NCBI GenBank assembly: GCA_038227045.1
Contig: JBBRQD010000004.1
Span: 80,066 to 144,065 of the forward strand
Origin: JANXLS01 sp038227045
Lineage (GTDB): Bacteria; Planctomycetota; SZUA-567; H5-PLA8
Length of the DNA: 64,000 nt
Direction: 5' to 3'
Shown here: positions 22,297 through 30,636 of the stretch, in pieces
Layout: every line of letters begins with the position of its first letter
How positions within the stretch are numbered: position 1 is the stretch's first letter
Notes under the pieces: generated by a model
What the model was told of the DNA's origin: nothing
The model's input: only the letters and a program-made list of their open reading frames with translations
The model's database searches: none
Translations under genes and position numbers: made by a program

Positions 22297-23499
22297 ATGC
22301 GACTCCTCGTCATCTCGATCCTCGTGTGCCTCCTCTGTCTGTCTCCGGCGCGCGCGCTGGCCAGCGACGACCCCCCTCAGGCATCGGACGTGCGCAAAGC
22401 GATTGAGCGCAGTCTGCCGTTTATCGAAAAAGAGGGCGTTGCGTGGAAGGAAAAGCGCAAGTGTTCGTCGTGCCATCACGTCCCTTTTATGATCTGGAGT
22501 CACAACGACGCGCGCGCGAAAGGCATCGCGGTTGACGCGGGCAAACTCGATTCCTGGGAGGATTGGGCGCTCGGCCAATCGTTGTCCGCGCGGGCGTTCT
22601 ACAAACTGTCCGACAAGTTCGTCGAATTCCTGGGTGAAGACAGCGTCCCCGACGCGACACTCGCGAAACTAAAGCCCGTCGTCAACAAACCCTTTGCGAG
22701 CGAAGAAGAACTGGTTACGGCGATGTCGAAAGCGCTGACGCCTGAGGAACTCGTGCAGCACAAAACCACGTTGCTCTTTCAGTCCGCACAAAAAAAGGGC
22801 GGATTCAACGACGGCGCCGGCTTGGATTCAGTGAACCAATTGTTGCTGGGTCGCGGCGGTGCTTCGGAGAAAGTAAAGGAGTACGCCGCGCTCATGCCGC
22901 CGCTCCTCGCCCGCTGGCAGGAGACCGACGGCTCCTGGAAGACCGCAGGCCAATTCCCCGGCCAAAACCGTCCCCTGCCGGAATCGCACGCCGTCGCGAC
23001 CGGTTGGCACGCACTGGCCATCGCGTCGGCGGTGAATCTCAACGACGAATCCAAAAAATGCCTTGAGCGCGCGGTAACCAAACTGAAGGACTACAAGCCG
23101 GGGAAGAGCACCGAATCGCTGATTGTCGCAGTCTTGGTGGCGCGCAAATTCGAAACCCCGGAAAAGCTCGCGGCGGCCATCGCGGAACTCAAGAAGCATC
23201 AAAACGAAGACGGCGGCTGGGGCTGGTTAATAGACGCCCCCAGCGATGCCTTCGCCACCGGGCAAGCACTCTACGCGCTCGCCTACCCCGGCGCCGCCAC
23301 GGACAACGCGGCGGTGTTTCGAGCTGAAAAATACCTGCTGTCCACGCAAGGCGAAGACGGTTCCTGGGCAGTGCCAACCACCGAAATAGCCGCCCCGGCA
23401 ACCAAGCCCGACCGCCTCAAGAGTCTGGAAATCATCTACCGCTTTTGGGGCACAGCATGGGCCACAATCGGCCTTTCCCGCACCCTTCCAGACAAATAA
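22297..23499 (+). CDS. Secreted CxxCH protein with prenyltransferase/squalene-cyclase-like repeats
   Basis: A 400-residue exported protein. MRLLVISILVCLLCLSPARALA is a Sec signal peptide (cleavage near residue 24). A single c-type heme motif, KCSSCHH, follows at about residues 55-61. The rest resembles the alpha-barrel fold of squalene-hopene cyclases and prenyltransferase beta subunits: QETDGSWKTA, NEDGGWGWL and QGEDGSWAVP are QW-type repeats. The catalytic DXDD motif of hopene cyclases is missing, so cyclase activity is unlikely. Proteins of this heme-plus-QW layout recur in planctomycete genomes beside cytochromes, with unknown role. ATG 22297 is set by GGAGG 6-7 nt upstream and by the signal peptide. 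It is followed after 35 bp by a GH15-like gene, probably in one transcript. Confidence 0.75.
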   Translation: MRLLVISILVCLLCLSPARALASDDPPQASDVRKAIERSLPFIEKEGVAWKEKRKCSSCHHVPFMIWSHNDARAKGIAVDAGKLDSWEDWALGQSLSARAFYKLSDKFVEFLGEDSVPDATLAKLKPVVNKPFASEEELVTAMSKALTPEELVQHKTTLLFQSAQKKGGFNDGAGLDSVNQLLLGRGGASEKVKEYAALMPPLLARWQETDGSWKTAGQFPGQNRPLPESHAVATGWHALAIASAVNLNDESKKCLERAVTKLKDYKPGKSTESLIVAVLVARKFETPEKLAAAIAELKKHQNEDGGWGWLIDAPSDAFATGQALYALAYPGAATDNAAVFRAEKYLLSTQGEDGSWAVPTTEIAAPATKPDRLKSLEIIYRFWGTAWATIGLSRTLPDK

Positions 23500-23534
23500 G
23501 CTGAACCGACGCGACAACCCGGGAATCTTGCAAC

Positions 23535-24845
23535 ATGCCGATCGTTAACAACCACGAACTCGCACCCCTTATTAAACCAACTTACACCCGGCAAGATCTC
23601 CAGAATATTGAGACGTTCCTGTACACCCACAATGTACTCCAATTCAAAGCACTCCCCAACGGCCTGTTTCCCGCGGCCGCGCTGCAAGACACCGCCGTCT
23701 ACACAGGTTATGCAAGCATCTGGCTGCGGGACAATATACATATCGCCCACGCCCATCACGTCGTCGGAAAAACATCCATCGCGGTAAAGACGATCAATGC
23801 GCTGCTTGCCTATATGAAAACGCAGACGCCTCGATTTGAAAATATGATCAGAGGCGAAGCAGACCCCAATTCGGTCATGAACCGCCCGCATGTCCGTTTC
23901 GACGGATTGAAATTAAGCGACATCGATCAAACTTGGGCGCACGCTCAAAACGACGCGCTGGGCTATTTCCTCTGGTTGTACTTCAACCTCGCCAACGAAG
24001 GCAGCATCGCGCCCGCTCCCGCCGATCTGCAATTCCTGTCCCTGTTTCCGTTATACTTTAGCGCCCTCCAATATTGGCAGGACGAGGACAGCGGACACTG
24101 GGAAGAGACGCGCAAGATTTCGGCATCAAGCATCGGCGTAGTCGTGGGTGCTCTACGCATGATGCGGAATTTTTGGTCCGCCCAAAATCTAAGTGGCCGG
24201 TACGGTTTGGACAAAAACACCGTTGCCATTCAAGCGCTCGATCATTTGATTGCACGCGGCGAGGAGGCGCTCAAGAATATACTGCCTTCCGAATGTATTC
24301 AAAAGGAACCGACTAAAACGCGGCGCTACGACGGCGCATTGTTGTACCTCATTTACCCACTGGACGTCGTGGACGGCAAAACCGCGGACACAATCATTGG
24401 CGATGTCAAAGCAAACTTGCAGGGTGACTACGGCATACGCCGTTACAACGGCGATTCGTTCTGGGCGCCCGGCTACAAATCGAAACTCTCTGAAGATCAG
24501 CGCACGGCCGACTTCAGCAACGACTTGTCGGCCCGTGACGCAATGCTCGAAAAGGGCCAGGAAGCCCAGTGGTGTATCTTCGATCCGACACTATCGGCGA
24601 TCTACGGCCGAAAATATCTTGCTGCGCATCGGCCCGAAGATTTGAAGTTGCAGACCGATTACCTGAACCGCAGCCTCGGCCAAATTACGCCAACGGGTGG
24701 ATTGCAGCCCGCATACAGTTGTCCGGAACTTTACTACATCGAGGATGGCAGCTATGTGCCCAGCGACGCAACGCCACTGCTCTGGACACAGGCGAATTTG
24801 ATGATCGCGCTGTGGATGATGGAGAAGAGTTGCGGGGGTCAATAG
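23535..24845 (+). CDS. GH15-like glycoside hydrolase / phosphorylase-kinase-type (alpha/alpha)6 barrel protein
   Basis: A 436-residue protein with no signal peptide, so probably cytoplasmic. Characteristic family sequence is SIWLRDNIHIAHAHHVVG (the W-R-D substrate loop near residue 65), QTWAHAQNDALGYFLWLYF (catalytic-barrel helix), GHWEETRKISASSIGVVVGAL, the RRYNGDSFWAPGY segment and the late CPELYYIEDGSYVPSDATPLLWTQA, where glucoamylases carry the general base Glu. This pattern is shared by glucoamylase-type GH15 enzymes and the phosphorylase b kinase regulatory subunits, so it probably acts on an alpha-glucan such as glycogen, but the exact activity is not fixed. It follows the CxxCH gene by 35 bp and is followed by a dispersed palindromic repeat. 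Confidence 0.7.
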   Translation: MPIVNNHELAPLIKPTYTRQDLQNIETFLYTHNVLQFKALPNGLFPAAALQDTAVYTGYASIWLRDNIHIAHAHHVVGKTSIAVKTINALLAYMKTQTPRFENMIRGEADPNSVMNRPHVRFDGLKLSDIDQTWAHAQNDALGYFLWLYFNLANEGSIAPAPADLQFLSLFPLYFSALQYWQDEDSGHWEETRKISASSIGVVVGALRMMRNFWSAQNLSGRYGLDKNTVAIQALDHLIARGEEALKNILPSECIQKEPTKTRRYDGALLYLIYPLDVVDGKTADTIIGDVKANLQGDYGIRRYNGDSFWAPGYKSKLSEDQRTADFSNDLSARDAMLEKGQEAQWCIFDPTLSAIYGRKYLAAHRPEDLKLQTDYLNRSLGQITPTGGLQPAYSCPELYYIEDGSYVPSDATPLLWTQANLMIALWMMEKSCGGQ

Positions 24846-24848
24846 CAA

Positions 24849-24941
24849 GGGTGCCAAGGAGCAGTACCCTGCTCCTTGCTGAGGCGCTCTGGAATTTACA
24901 GCGATTCACAGCACGGAGCAGGGTACTGCTCCGTGGCACCC
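24849..24941. repeat. GGGTGCCA-type palindromic repeat
   Basis: Inverted phrases GGGTGCCAAGGAGCAGTACC (from 24849) and the mirror ending GGAGCAGGGTACTGCTCC / GTGGCACCC at 24941. Each arm is itself palindromic around GGAGCAG-TACC-CTGCTCC. It lies 3' of the GH15-like gene and could act as a terminator. Confidence 0.75.
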
Positions 24942-24967
24942 AACCTAAATAATCGGAGCCGTCGTGC

Positions 24968-26038
24968 ATGTTGAAATTCTCTCTTGCCTGTCTCGCGCTT
25001 TCCCTTATCGCATTCTCCCTTCGCGCCGAAACCATCGTCCTCCTTGCCGGCGGCGGCAGCGGACCGGACGGCGGACCCGCGGCCGGAGCGAAGATCAACC
25101 GTCCTTTTGGGACGGGCATGGATAAAGCCGGAAACATATACATTCCTGAATTTGGCGGCGACCGCATTCGCAAAATCGATGCGCAGGGCATCATCACAAC
25201 GATTGCGGGAACGGGAACGAAAGGCCATTCCGGCGACGGCGGCCCGGCGAACAAAGCGCAAGTAAATTGGGTGCACAATCTGATCGTCGCGCCGGATGGC
25301 AACCTGTACATCGCCGACACCGGAAATTTCTGCGTGCGCAAAATCGATCTCGCCACGGGCCTGATCTCCACGTTTGCCGGCACTGGCAAGAAAGGTTTCA
25401 GCGGCGACGGCGGACCCGCGGCGAAGGCGGAGTTCGGCGGCATCTATTGCGTCGCGTTCGACGCCAAAGGCGAGCGCCTGCTGGCGGTCGATCTGGACAA
25501 CCGCCGCATTCGCGCGGTGGACATGAAAACCGGTATAGTCGCAACCATCGCAGGGAACGGACAGAAGGGTTTGCCGAAAAATGGCGACACCGCCGCGACC
25601 TCGCCGCTCACCGATCCGCGCGCAGTCGCGGCCGACGCGGCGGGCACGGTGTATATTCTGGAGCGCGCCGGAAATGCGTTGCGCGCCGTCGATTCAAACG
25701 GAACGATTCGCACAGTCGTCGGGACAGGCAAGAAAGGTCTCAGCGGCGACGGCGGAGACGCCTTGAATGCGGAACTCTCCGACCCGAAGCATCTTTGCAT
25801 CGATCTCGAAAGCAACGTCTTGATCGCCGACTCCGACAACCATGTCGTGCGCAAATATTCGCCGAAGGACGGGAAAATCACCCGCGTCGCCGGCACCGGC
25901 AAAGCCGGAACGGAAGGCCTGAACGGTCCGCCGGAAAACGTGCAGATGCGCCAGCCGCACGGCGTTTTCGTCGATGCCAATGGTACGATTTACATCAGCG
26001 ACAGTTTCAACGATCGCGTTTTGAAGATTGTGAAATAG
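24968..26038 (+). CDS. Secreted NHL-repeat beta-propeller protein
   Basis: A 356-residue exported protein: signal peptide MLKFSLACLALSLIAFSLRA (cleavage near residue 20) and then at least five NHL blades across the whole mature part. Each blade has the form PFGTGMDKAGNIYIPEFGGD, DGNLYIADTGNFCVRKID, GTVYILERAGNALRAVD, NVLIADSDNHVVRKYS and NGTIYISDSFNDRVLKI, alternating with loops such as AGTGTKGHSGDGGPA that recur four times. NHL propellers of this kind bind ligands or act as lyases or sugar-binding proteins outside the cell; no catalytic signature was identified. GGAG lies 10 nt before ATG 24968. It is 36 bp ahead of the Tat TIM-barrel gene, so the two are probably co-transcribed. Confidence 0.82.
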   Translation: MLKFSLACLALSLIAFSLRAETIVLLAGGGSGPDGGPAAGAKINRPFGTGMDKAGNIYIPEFGGDRIRKIDAQGIITTIAGTGTKGHSGDGGPANKAQVNWVHNLIVAPDGNLYIADTGNFCVRKIDLATGLISTFAGTGKKGFSGDGGPAAKAEFGGIYCVAFDAKGERLLAVDLDNRRIRAVDMKTGIVATIAGNGQKGLPKNGDTAATSPLTDPRAVAADAAGTVYILERAGNALRAVDSNGTIRTVVGTGKKGLSGDGGDALNAELSDPKHLCIDLESNVLIADSDNHVVRKYSPKDGKITRVAGTGKAGTEGLNGPPENVQMRQPHGVFVDANGTIYISDSFNDRVLKIVK

Positions 26039-26074
26039 CGGTTAGTATTTAAATTTTTAGAGGAACTCTTGACA

Positions 26075-26902
26075 ATGACACCCATCAATCGCCGCACGTT
26101 TTTGAAGACCGGCGCAACAGGACTTGCGGCGCTGAGTTGCGGTGTGCTGCGCGCGGACGACGCCAACCCTTATGCCCCATTTAAGGTGGGAATCGCGACG
26201 TATACGCTGCGCAATTTCAAGACGCTGGACGATGTGCTCGCCAAACTCAAGGAATTGGGTCTGAAGTACAGCGAGTTCAACAAAGCGCATCTGGTCGTGA
26301 CACCGGACGCAAAAAAGATCGCGGAGTATAAAGAAAAACTCGCCGCGGCCGGGGTGAAGCCGCTGGCGATCTGTGTTTACCAATTCGACGAAAAGGCCGG
26401 CACCAATCGCGCGGTCTTTGAATTTGCCAAGGCCATGAACATCCCCACGATCAGCGCAACGTTTTCAAAGAAGGGCGCGCTCTCCTTGGACAAACTCTGC
26501 GAGGAATTCCCCGACATTCGCGTCGGCATCCACAACCACGGCCCGACCGACGAATACAAATCGCCCGACGACGTGCTGGAGTGCGTGAAAGACCGCCACA
26601 AAAACATCGGCGCAACGGCCGACCTCGGCCACTACATCCGCTCCAAGCAAGATCCAGTGGAGGTCATCGAGAAACTCAAGGACCGCCTGTACGGCATCCA
26701 TTTCAAAGACTACAAATTCGAGAACGGCAAGGAGCACGAAACAATCGTCGGCGACGGAACGCTGAAAATAAAAGAAACGCTGGCCGCGCTGAAAAAAGTC
26801 AATTTCCAAGGCTGCCTGTCGCTGGAATACGAACAGAATCCGGCGAACCCGGTGCCGGATTTAAAGGTAGCGCTGGAGCGAATTCAGGCGGCGGCGAAAT
26901 AA
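26075..26902 (+). CDS. Tat-exported xylose-isomerase-like TIM barrel (sugar phosphate isomerase/epimerase family)
   Basis: A 275-residue protein. The N-terminus NRRTFLKTGATGLAALSC carries a twin-arginine signal. The mature part is an AP-endonuclease-2/xylose-isomerase TIM barrel: FKVGIATYTLRNF, DVLAKLKELGLKYSEF, KPLAICVY, the metal-ligand regions IRVGIHNHGPTDEY and IGATADLGHYIRSK, then YGIHFKDYKFENGK and CLSLEYEQNP, which supply the usual Glu/His/Asp ligands. Such secreted barrels are abundant in planctomycetes and act on sugars or inositols. ATG 26075 is preferred over the TTG two codons earlier, since AGAGGA is 10 nt before it. A shared hairpin terminator follows. The epimerase or isomerase activity and substrate are inferred only at family level. 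Confidence 0.85.
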   Translation: MTPINRRTFLKTGATGLAALSCGVLRADDANPYAPFKVGIATYTLRNFKTLDDVLAKLKELGLKYSEFNKAHLVVTPDAKKIAEYKEKLAAAGVKPLAICVYQFDEKAGTNRAVFEFAKAMNIPTISATFSKKGALSLDKLCEEFPDIRVGIHNHGPTDEYKSPDDVLECVKDRHKNIGATADLGHYIRSKQDPVEVIEKLKDRLYGIHFKDYKFENGKEHETIVGDGTLKIKETLAALKKVNFQGCLSLEYEQNPANPVPDLKVALERIQAAAK

Positions 26903-26909
26903 GCCTAAT

Positions 26910-26944
26910 AGGTAGGGCGGGTTAGAAACCCACCCTACCTTTTA
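26910..26944. terminator. Bidirectional hairpin terminator
   Basis: Stem AGGTAGGGCGGGTT / AACCCACCCTACCT (one mismatch) with a 3-nt loop, then TTTTA on the plus strand. It follows the TIM-barrel gene and overlaps the last codon and stop (26935-26937) of the convergent minus-strand gene. Confidence 0.8.
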
Positions 26945-28179
26945 TATTCCAGCAGCTTCAACGTATCGAACGCATGATTGACTTCGCACAGGAAATTCGC
27001 CATTTCCTTCGTCACCAGCGGCTGCGCCATGACCGTCGATTCACCCATGAAAACCGCCTCGCCATTCTTCAATTTTCCGCACGTGTAGAAGCGGTGCAGC
27101 GCGCGGCGCAGGCGCATTTCGCTCAGGTGCAGATCCAGCAGGATCTGCGTGCCGGCCGTGGTCGCTTCGGCGCCTTCCTTGAAATGCCGCGGATCAAAGA
27201 CGGTGTGCTGCCGCGCGTATAAATGCTGCTGCTTCTCCGCGAGCTTTTCCACTCGCGAGGCTTTCTGATCGTCGCGAATCCAATTGTATTTGCATTCTTT
27301 TTCAACGTAGCGCTGAATCGATTCCAGCCGCACGGCTTCGTCGGCCCGGCCGGAATTGAACGCTTTCACTTCCGTTTGATACGGTTCGTTGTGGCGCAGG
27401 TGATCGATGACTTCCGTCAGCACGCGTGGGATTTTGCATTGCCACGCGGCTTCGGTGATCGGGCGCGCTTTGTCTTCGCTGCCGGGTTCGACGATGCGGT
27501 TGTACCGCCGGCGGTCTTCCTGGCTGATCGACGACGGATGCTTCAGCGCGGGCATGCCTGGCAGCTTGTTGGCCATCTTCGACAATTCTTCAAACTGCGG
27601 TTTCACCACCGTCTGAAACACATCTTCGCGCGACGTCCCGGCTCGGAAGACCACGGCATCGAGTTTCATCAGGCGCGTCCGCGCGCCGGTCAAGCCCGGC
27701 CCGAACGCCTCGATCTGAATCTTGCGGCAGCCGGGCAGCGCGGCGGGGTCGGGAATCTCGTAGGCTTCCACGGTCACTTCCACCGCGCCTTTCGTTGGGA
27801 CCATCAGCGGGTAGGTGAACGTAGTCGAAATGCTCGCGGTCAATTCGCTGGGATCGATGAAGCGTTCGAAGCAAATCGACGCCAGCGCCACGCCCGGCAT
27901 CACGACGGAGTCCTGGTGCGCAAGCAGGCGCGTGCCCAGCGTGTATGTGCGTTCTTCGGGGCCGGCGCCTGCCATCAGCCCCTCATTGCCGCCGACACCC
28001 TGCGCGGCCAGCAACCCGAGCATCCATTGAATCGCATGGTCCGGGCGATGATGGACGGGATTCGCGTCGTGGTTGTACAAAATGCTGACAATGACCTGCT
28101 CGCCGAATTGCACCGGAATGGTGGCGCGGCCAATGGCGAGACGTTTGTCGGGCGAAGTGTTTCCGGCGGGATCGCTCAC
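26935..28179 (-). CDS. Conserved-looking protein of unknown function
   Basis: A 414-residue soluble protein that I cannot assign. It has no signal peptide or membrane segment. The N-terminal half is beta-rich (RATIPVQFGEQVIVSILYNH, TYTLGTRLLAHQD, ASISTTFTYPLMVPTKGAV) and contains the striking VHHRPDHAIQWMLGLLAAQG. The C-terminal half is helical and highly charged, with long heptad-like stretches (RLESIQRYVEKECKYNW, RVEKLAEKQQHLYARQ, LLDLHLSEMRLRRALHRFY). Start: GTG 28179 follows GAGG at 8 nt; ATG 28221 gives 14 more residues (MARAGFCLLSEDYS) but has only a weak ribosome site. It is a monocistronic gene converging on the TIM-barrel operon. No catalytic motif was recognised; codon pattern and length make a real gene near certain. 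Confidence 0.75.
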   Translation of the reverse strand: MSDPAGNTSPDKRLAIGRATIPVQFGEQVIVSILYNHDANPVHHRPDHAIQWMLGLLAAQGVGGNEGLMAGAGPEERTYTLGTRLLAHQDSVVMPGVALASICFERFIDPSELTASISTTFTYPLMVPTKGAVEVTVEAYEIPDPAALPGCRKIQIEAFGPGLTGARTRLMKLDAVVFRAGTSREDVFQTVVKPQFEELSKMANKLPGMPALKHPSSISQEDRRRYNRIVEPGSEDKARPITEAAWQCKIPRVLTEVIDHLRHNEPYQTEVKAFNSGRADEAVRLESIQRYVEKECKYNWIRDDQKASRVEKLAEKQQHLYARQHTVFDPRHFKEGAEATTAGTQILLDLHLSEMRLRRALHRFYTCGKLKNGEAVFMGESTVMAQPLVTKEMANFLCEVNHAFDTLKLLEYKR

Positions 28180-28329
28180 GGAATAGTCCTCGGAAAGAAG
28201 GCAAAAGCCGGCGCGTGCCATGCGTCTTCGAAACGCTCGCCGAATGACAGAGTAAATCGAATCCCGCCGAAATTGCAATCGCCGAACTCGATTTTGACTT
28301 CAAGAGTTACTTGCTCAATCGAATGGCCC

Positions 28330-28394
28330 AATTAAACGCAGATGAGCATTATTAGAAGTTATCTGCGTCCATCCGCGTTCATCTGCGTTAAATT
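28330..28394. repeat. CGCAGATGA/TCATCTGCG inverted repeat
   Basis: Arms AATTAAACGCAGATGA (28330-28345) and TCATCTGCGTTAAATT (28379-28394), with ATCTGCGTCCATCCGCG between them. It is the second copy of the phrase at 21167 and sits directly beside palindromic element A. Confidence 0.75.
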
Positions 28395-28406
28395 AAGCCA
28401 TTGAAT

Positions 28407-28574
28407 TAGGCTCTGTCTGAAAACTCAGCGCGAGTCGCAATTTGAGCGATTTTTGTTCGGATCGAGGCGCGAACTTCATGCGCTATCCTCAGGAGATAAC
28501 GCTTGAAGTTCGCAACGAAGAGCCGGACAAAAAGCGCCAAATTGAGGCCGCGAGGAGTTTTCAGACAGAGCCTA
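28407..28574. repeat. Long-palindrome element A (168 bp, perfect 20-bp terminal repeats)
   Basis: Terminal inverted repeats TAGGCTCTGTCTGAAAACTC (28407-28426) and an exact mirror (28555-28574). The outermost bases are TA on both sides, as left by TA-targeting transposases. The interior 28444-28538 matches element B at 93 of 95 positions and folds on itself around GCGCTATC / GATAACGC. No open frame encodes a transposase, so it resembles a MITE. Confidence 0.85.
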
Positions 28575-28591
28575 GTAAAGATCTCGAACGC

Positions 28592-30418
28592 TCAATTTGC
28601 CGCCGCCGGAAATTGCGCTTTCAGCCGGCTCCATGCCGCCGGGTTGGCATAGACACGCCGATGACCCGAAATCTCCGCTTTCAAATGAATGTCCTGCAAA
28701 TTCCGGGACGGCAGATGCGGCTTGTCGCGTTCCCAATCGGTGCGCTTGAAATCGGTTACGTATAGCACCGGCACCGTGGAATCCCAGCGCTCGTCCAAGC
28801 CTTTTTGATCGATGAAAAAGATCAGCTCGCGCCCAGGATAAATCGGCGCGGGGCGCTTTGGGTCCACGTTCATGATCAGCACCATCGCATCCTTGTTCGA
28901 CGTATATTGCCGCAAATAAAACGCGGTCCCGGCGCTGGCTCCGACCTCGTCCGACCCCTCTGAAATCCACACGCAGTCGTCGCCGACGACCGGCGCGAGC
29001 GCGGCGACCATTTTCTTTGAGGACGTAATCGCATCGAAATTCGCGAATTCGCTGACGTTGAAGATTTCGAGTGCCGCCATCATCGCCACGAGAATTCCCA
29101 GCGCAATGCGCTCCTTGCGAAATTGCAGCAGCAGCCCGCACGCCAGCAGCACCCCGCCGATCGCCAGCGTCTCAATGGGAATGGCTTTCAGCAGCCCCGG
29201 CGTGATCTCCAAGTCGGGAATTTCGGCCAAGATGCGCGGCAGAACATACGTTGCGGCAATCGACGCGAGCCCTGCCAGCGCGACGACTCCGGCCGCCAGC
29301 TTGCGCTTCCATCCGTCCCAAAACTCGGGCCCATTCCAGAATCCCGCGCTCAGAATCGCGAACGACGGCACGGCGGGCAGCGAATAATAAAGAAGCCGCG
29401 AGGGAATCGGCACGAAGAAAAGCGCAGGCAGCGCCGCGCCCAAGGCAAGCAGCAACACGGCATCGTTCACGCTCGAATGCGCGGGCACCGTCGGCTTTTT
29501 GAATGCGCCGCGAAATGAAAACGCCGCCACTTGCGGCAGCGTGAAGCTCCAAGGGCTGCACCAAATCCAGGCGAACATCAGGAAGGTCGCCGCACTCACT
29601 TGAACGTCGCCGTAATCGTGCGGCTCGCGCCGGTCGAAGACGCGCTTAAAATGTTCGTTGATGACGATGTAGGGAATCGCCCCAGGATTGTGCGATTCGA
29701 ACAAATACGCCCACGGACCCACGACCGCCGCGACAATTAAAACGCCCATTACCGGGCACGCGCGCCAGATCAGCCCCCAATCCCGGCGAATCATCACGAA
29801 CAGGCCGAAGATCGCGACAGGGAAAATAATGCCCAGCAATCCCTTCGCAAGGACCGCCAAACCGACAGCCACATAAAACAAAATCCATGGCAGCAGTTGC
29901 CCGCTTCCGTGTATGGCCTTCCAGAGAAAATACAGCGACAGCAGAACGAGAACCGAGAGCAGTTCGTCAATCATCAATTGGTGCGCGAACACGTACCAGC
30001 CGGACATCACCGCGAGCATGACCGCCGCGAAGCGCCCGGCGCGCAGGCCCCATATTTCGCGCGCCCATTGCCACGCGAGTACGGTTCCGCCGAGGCTGAT
30101 CAATGCCAGCGGCAGCCGGGCGACAAATTCGGGCGCAAGGCCCAGTTTTGAAAACAGGAAAAAGCTGGTCGCGATCAGCCAATAAAAGAGCGGCGGTTTG
30201 TTGAGTTCGCGGTCGCCATTGATATACGGCGTGACCCAATCGCCACGCTGCACCATTGCGCTGGCGCCCCCGCCGTACTGTGCTTCGTGCGGTTCATATA
30301 AACCGTAGCTGCCGATGCCCCACACCGTGAAGATTGCAATGAGCAGAAAAAGGCCAAGGTCGAACCACGTTGCTTTTGCGTTTCTATCCAGTTCACTGCT
30401 CCCGATAGAAGAAACCAT
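28592..30418 (-). CDS. GT39/ArnT-like membrane glycosyltransferase
   Basis: A 608-residue polytopic membrane protein of the GT-C fold (dolichyl-phosphate-mannose-protein mannosyltransferase/ArnT family), which uses a polyprenyl-phosphate sugar on the periplasmic face. Seen: the first membrane helix near residues 20-38, then the catalytic-loop signature YGLYEPHEAQYGGGASAMV with the conserved acidic residues, GDWVTPYINGDRELNKPPLF (the second diagnostic motif), and about eleven more hydrophobic helices to residue 450. The C-terminal 150 residues form a soluble alpha/beta periplasmic domain, as in ArnT. ATG 30418 is preferred because the first membrane helix begins 20 residues in. It is a single-gene transcript ending near element A. 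The acceptor (lipid A, protein or glycan) is not known. Confidence 0.87.
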   Translation of the reverse strand: MVSSIGSSELDRNAKATWFDLGLFLLIAIFTVWGIGSYGLYEPHEAQYGGGASAMVQRGDWVTPYINGDRELNKPPLFYWLIATSFFLFSKLGLAPEFVARLPLALISLGGTVLAWQWAREIWGLRAGRFAAVMLAVMSGWYVFAHQLMIDELLSVLVLLSLYFLWKAIHGSGQLLPWILFYVAVGLAVLAKGLLGIIFPVAIFGLFVMIRRDWGLIWRACPVMGVLIVAAVVGPWAYLFESHNPGAIPYIVINEHFKRVFDRREPHDYGDVQVSAATFLMFAWIWCSPWSFTLPQVAAFSFRGAFKKPTVPAHSSVNDAVLLLALGAALPALFFVPIPSRLLYYSLPAVPSFAILSAGFWNGPEFWDGWKRKLAAGVVALAGLASIAATYVLPRILAEIPDLEITPGLLKAIPIETLAIGGVLLACGLLLQFRKERIALGILVAMMAALEIFNVSEFANFDAITSSKKMVAALAPVVGDDCVWISEGSDEVGASAGTAFYLRQYTSNKDAMVLIMNVDPKRPAPIYPGRELIFFIDQKGLDERWDSTVPVLYVTDFKRTDWERDKPHLPSRNLQDIHLKAEISGHRRVYANPAAWSRLKAQFPAAAN

Positions 30419-30502
30419 CCGATACTCCGTCGCAGGGGCTAGTGTAAAGGGGTTAGAGATGAGGGAAGAAATGAGCTACACTTCAAGATGTTGATTCTAC
30501 TT

Positions 30503-30601
30503 CATCCCGAAGGGATTCCAAGCCATTAGCCGGTGGTTGAGTCCATACCCGGCTTAAAGTATCGGCAGTATCGGCTAAGGACTAACACCCTATTCGGGAT
30601 G
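30503..30601. repeat. REP-like unit, single copy
   Basis: CATCCCGAAGGGATTCC, then GCCATTAGCCGGTGGTTGAG and TACCCGG, closing with TTCGGGATG (30593-30601), the mirror of its first 9 bp. It corresponds to one arm of the nested palindrome at 2123-2380 and lies between the GT39 gene and asnB. Confidence 0.75.
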
Positions 30602-30636
30602 GTGCAATTCTAAATTCCACGTCGTCGTGATAGTCT

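Noticed and set aside
24685..25443. A 252-codon minus-strand frame over the NHL-repeat gene
   Set aside because: Its apparent repeats are the antisense of the NHL loops (GDGGPA), not an independent protein; it also crosses an intergenic palindrome.
27223..28335. A 370-codon plus-strand frame
   Set aside because: It mirrors the minus-strand unknown protein, which has a better start, signals and composition; this one is Arg/His/Phe-rich noise.
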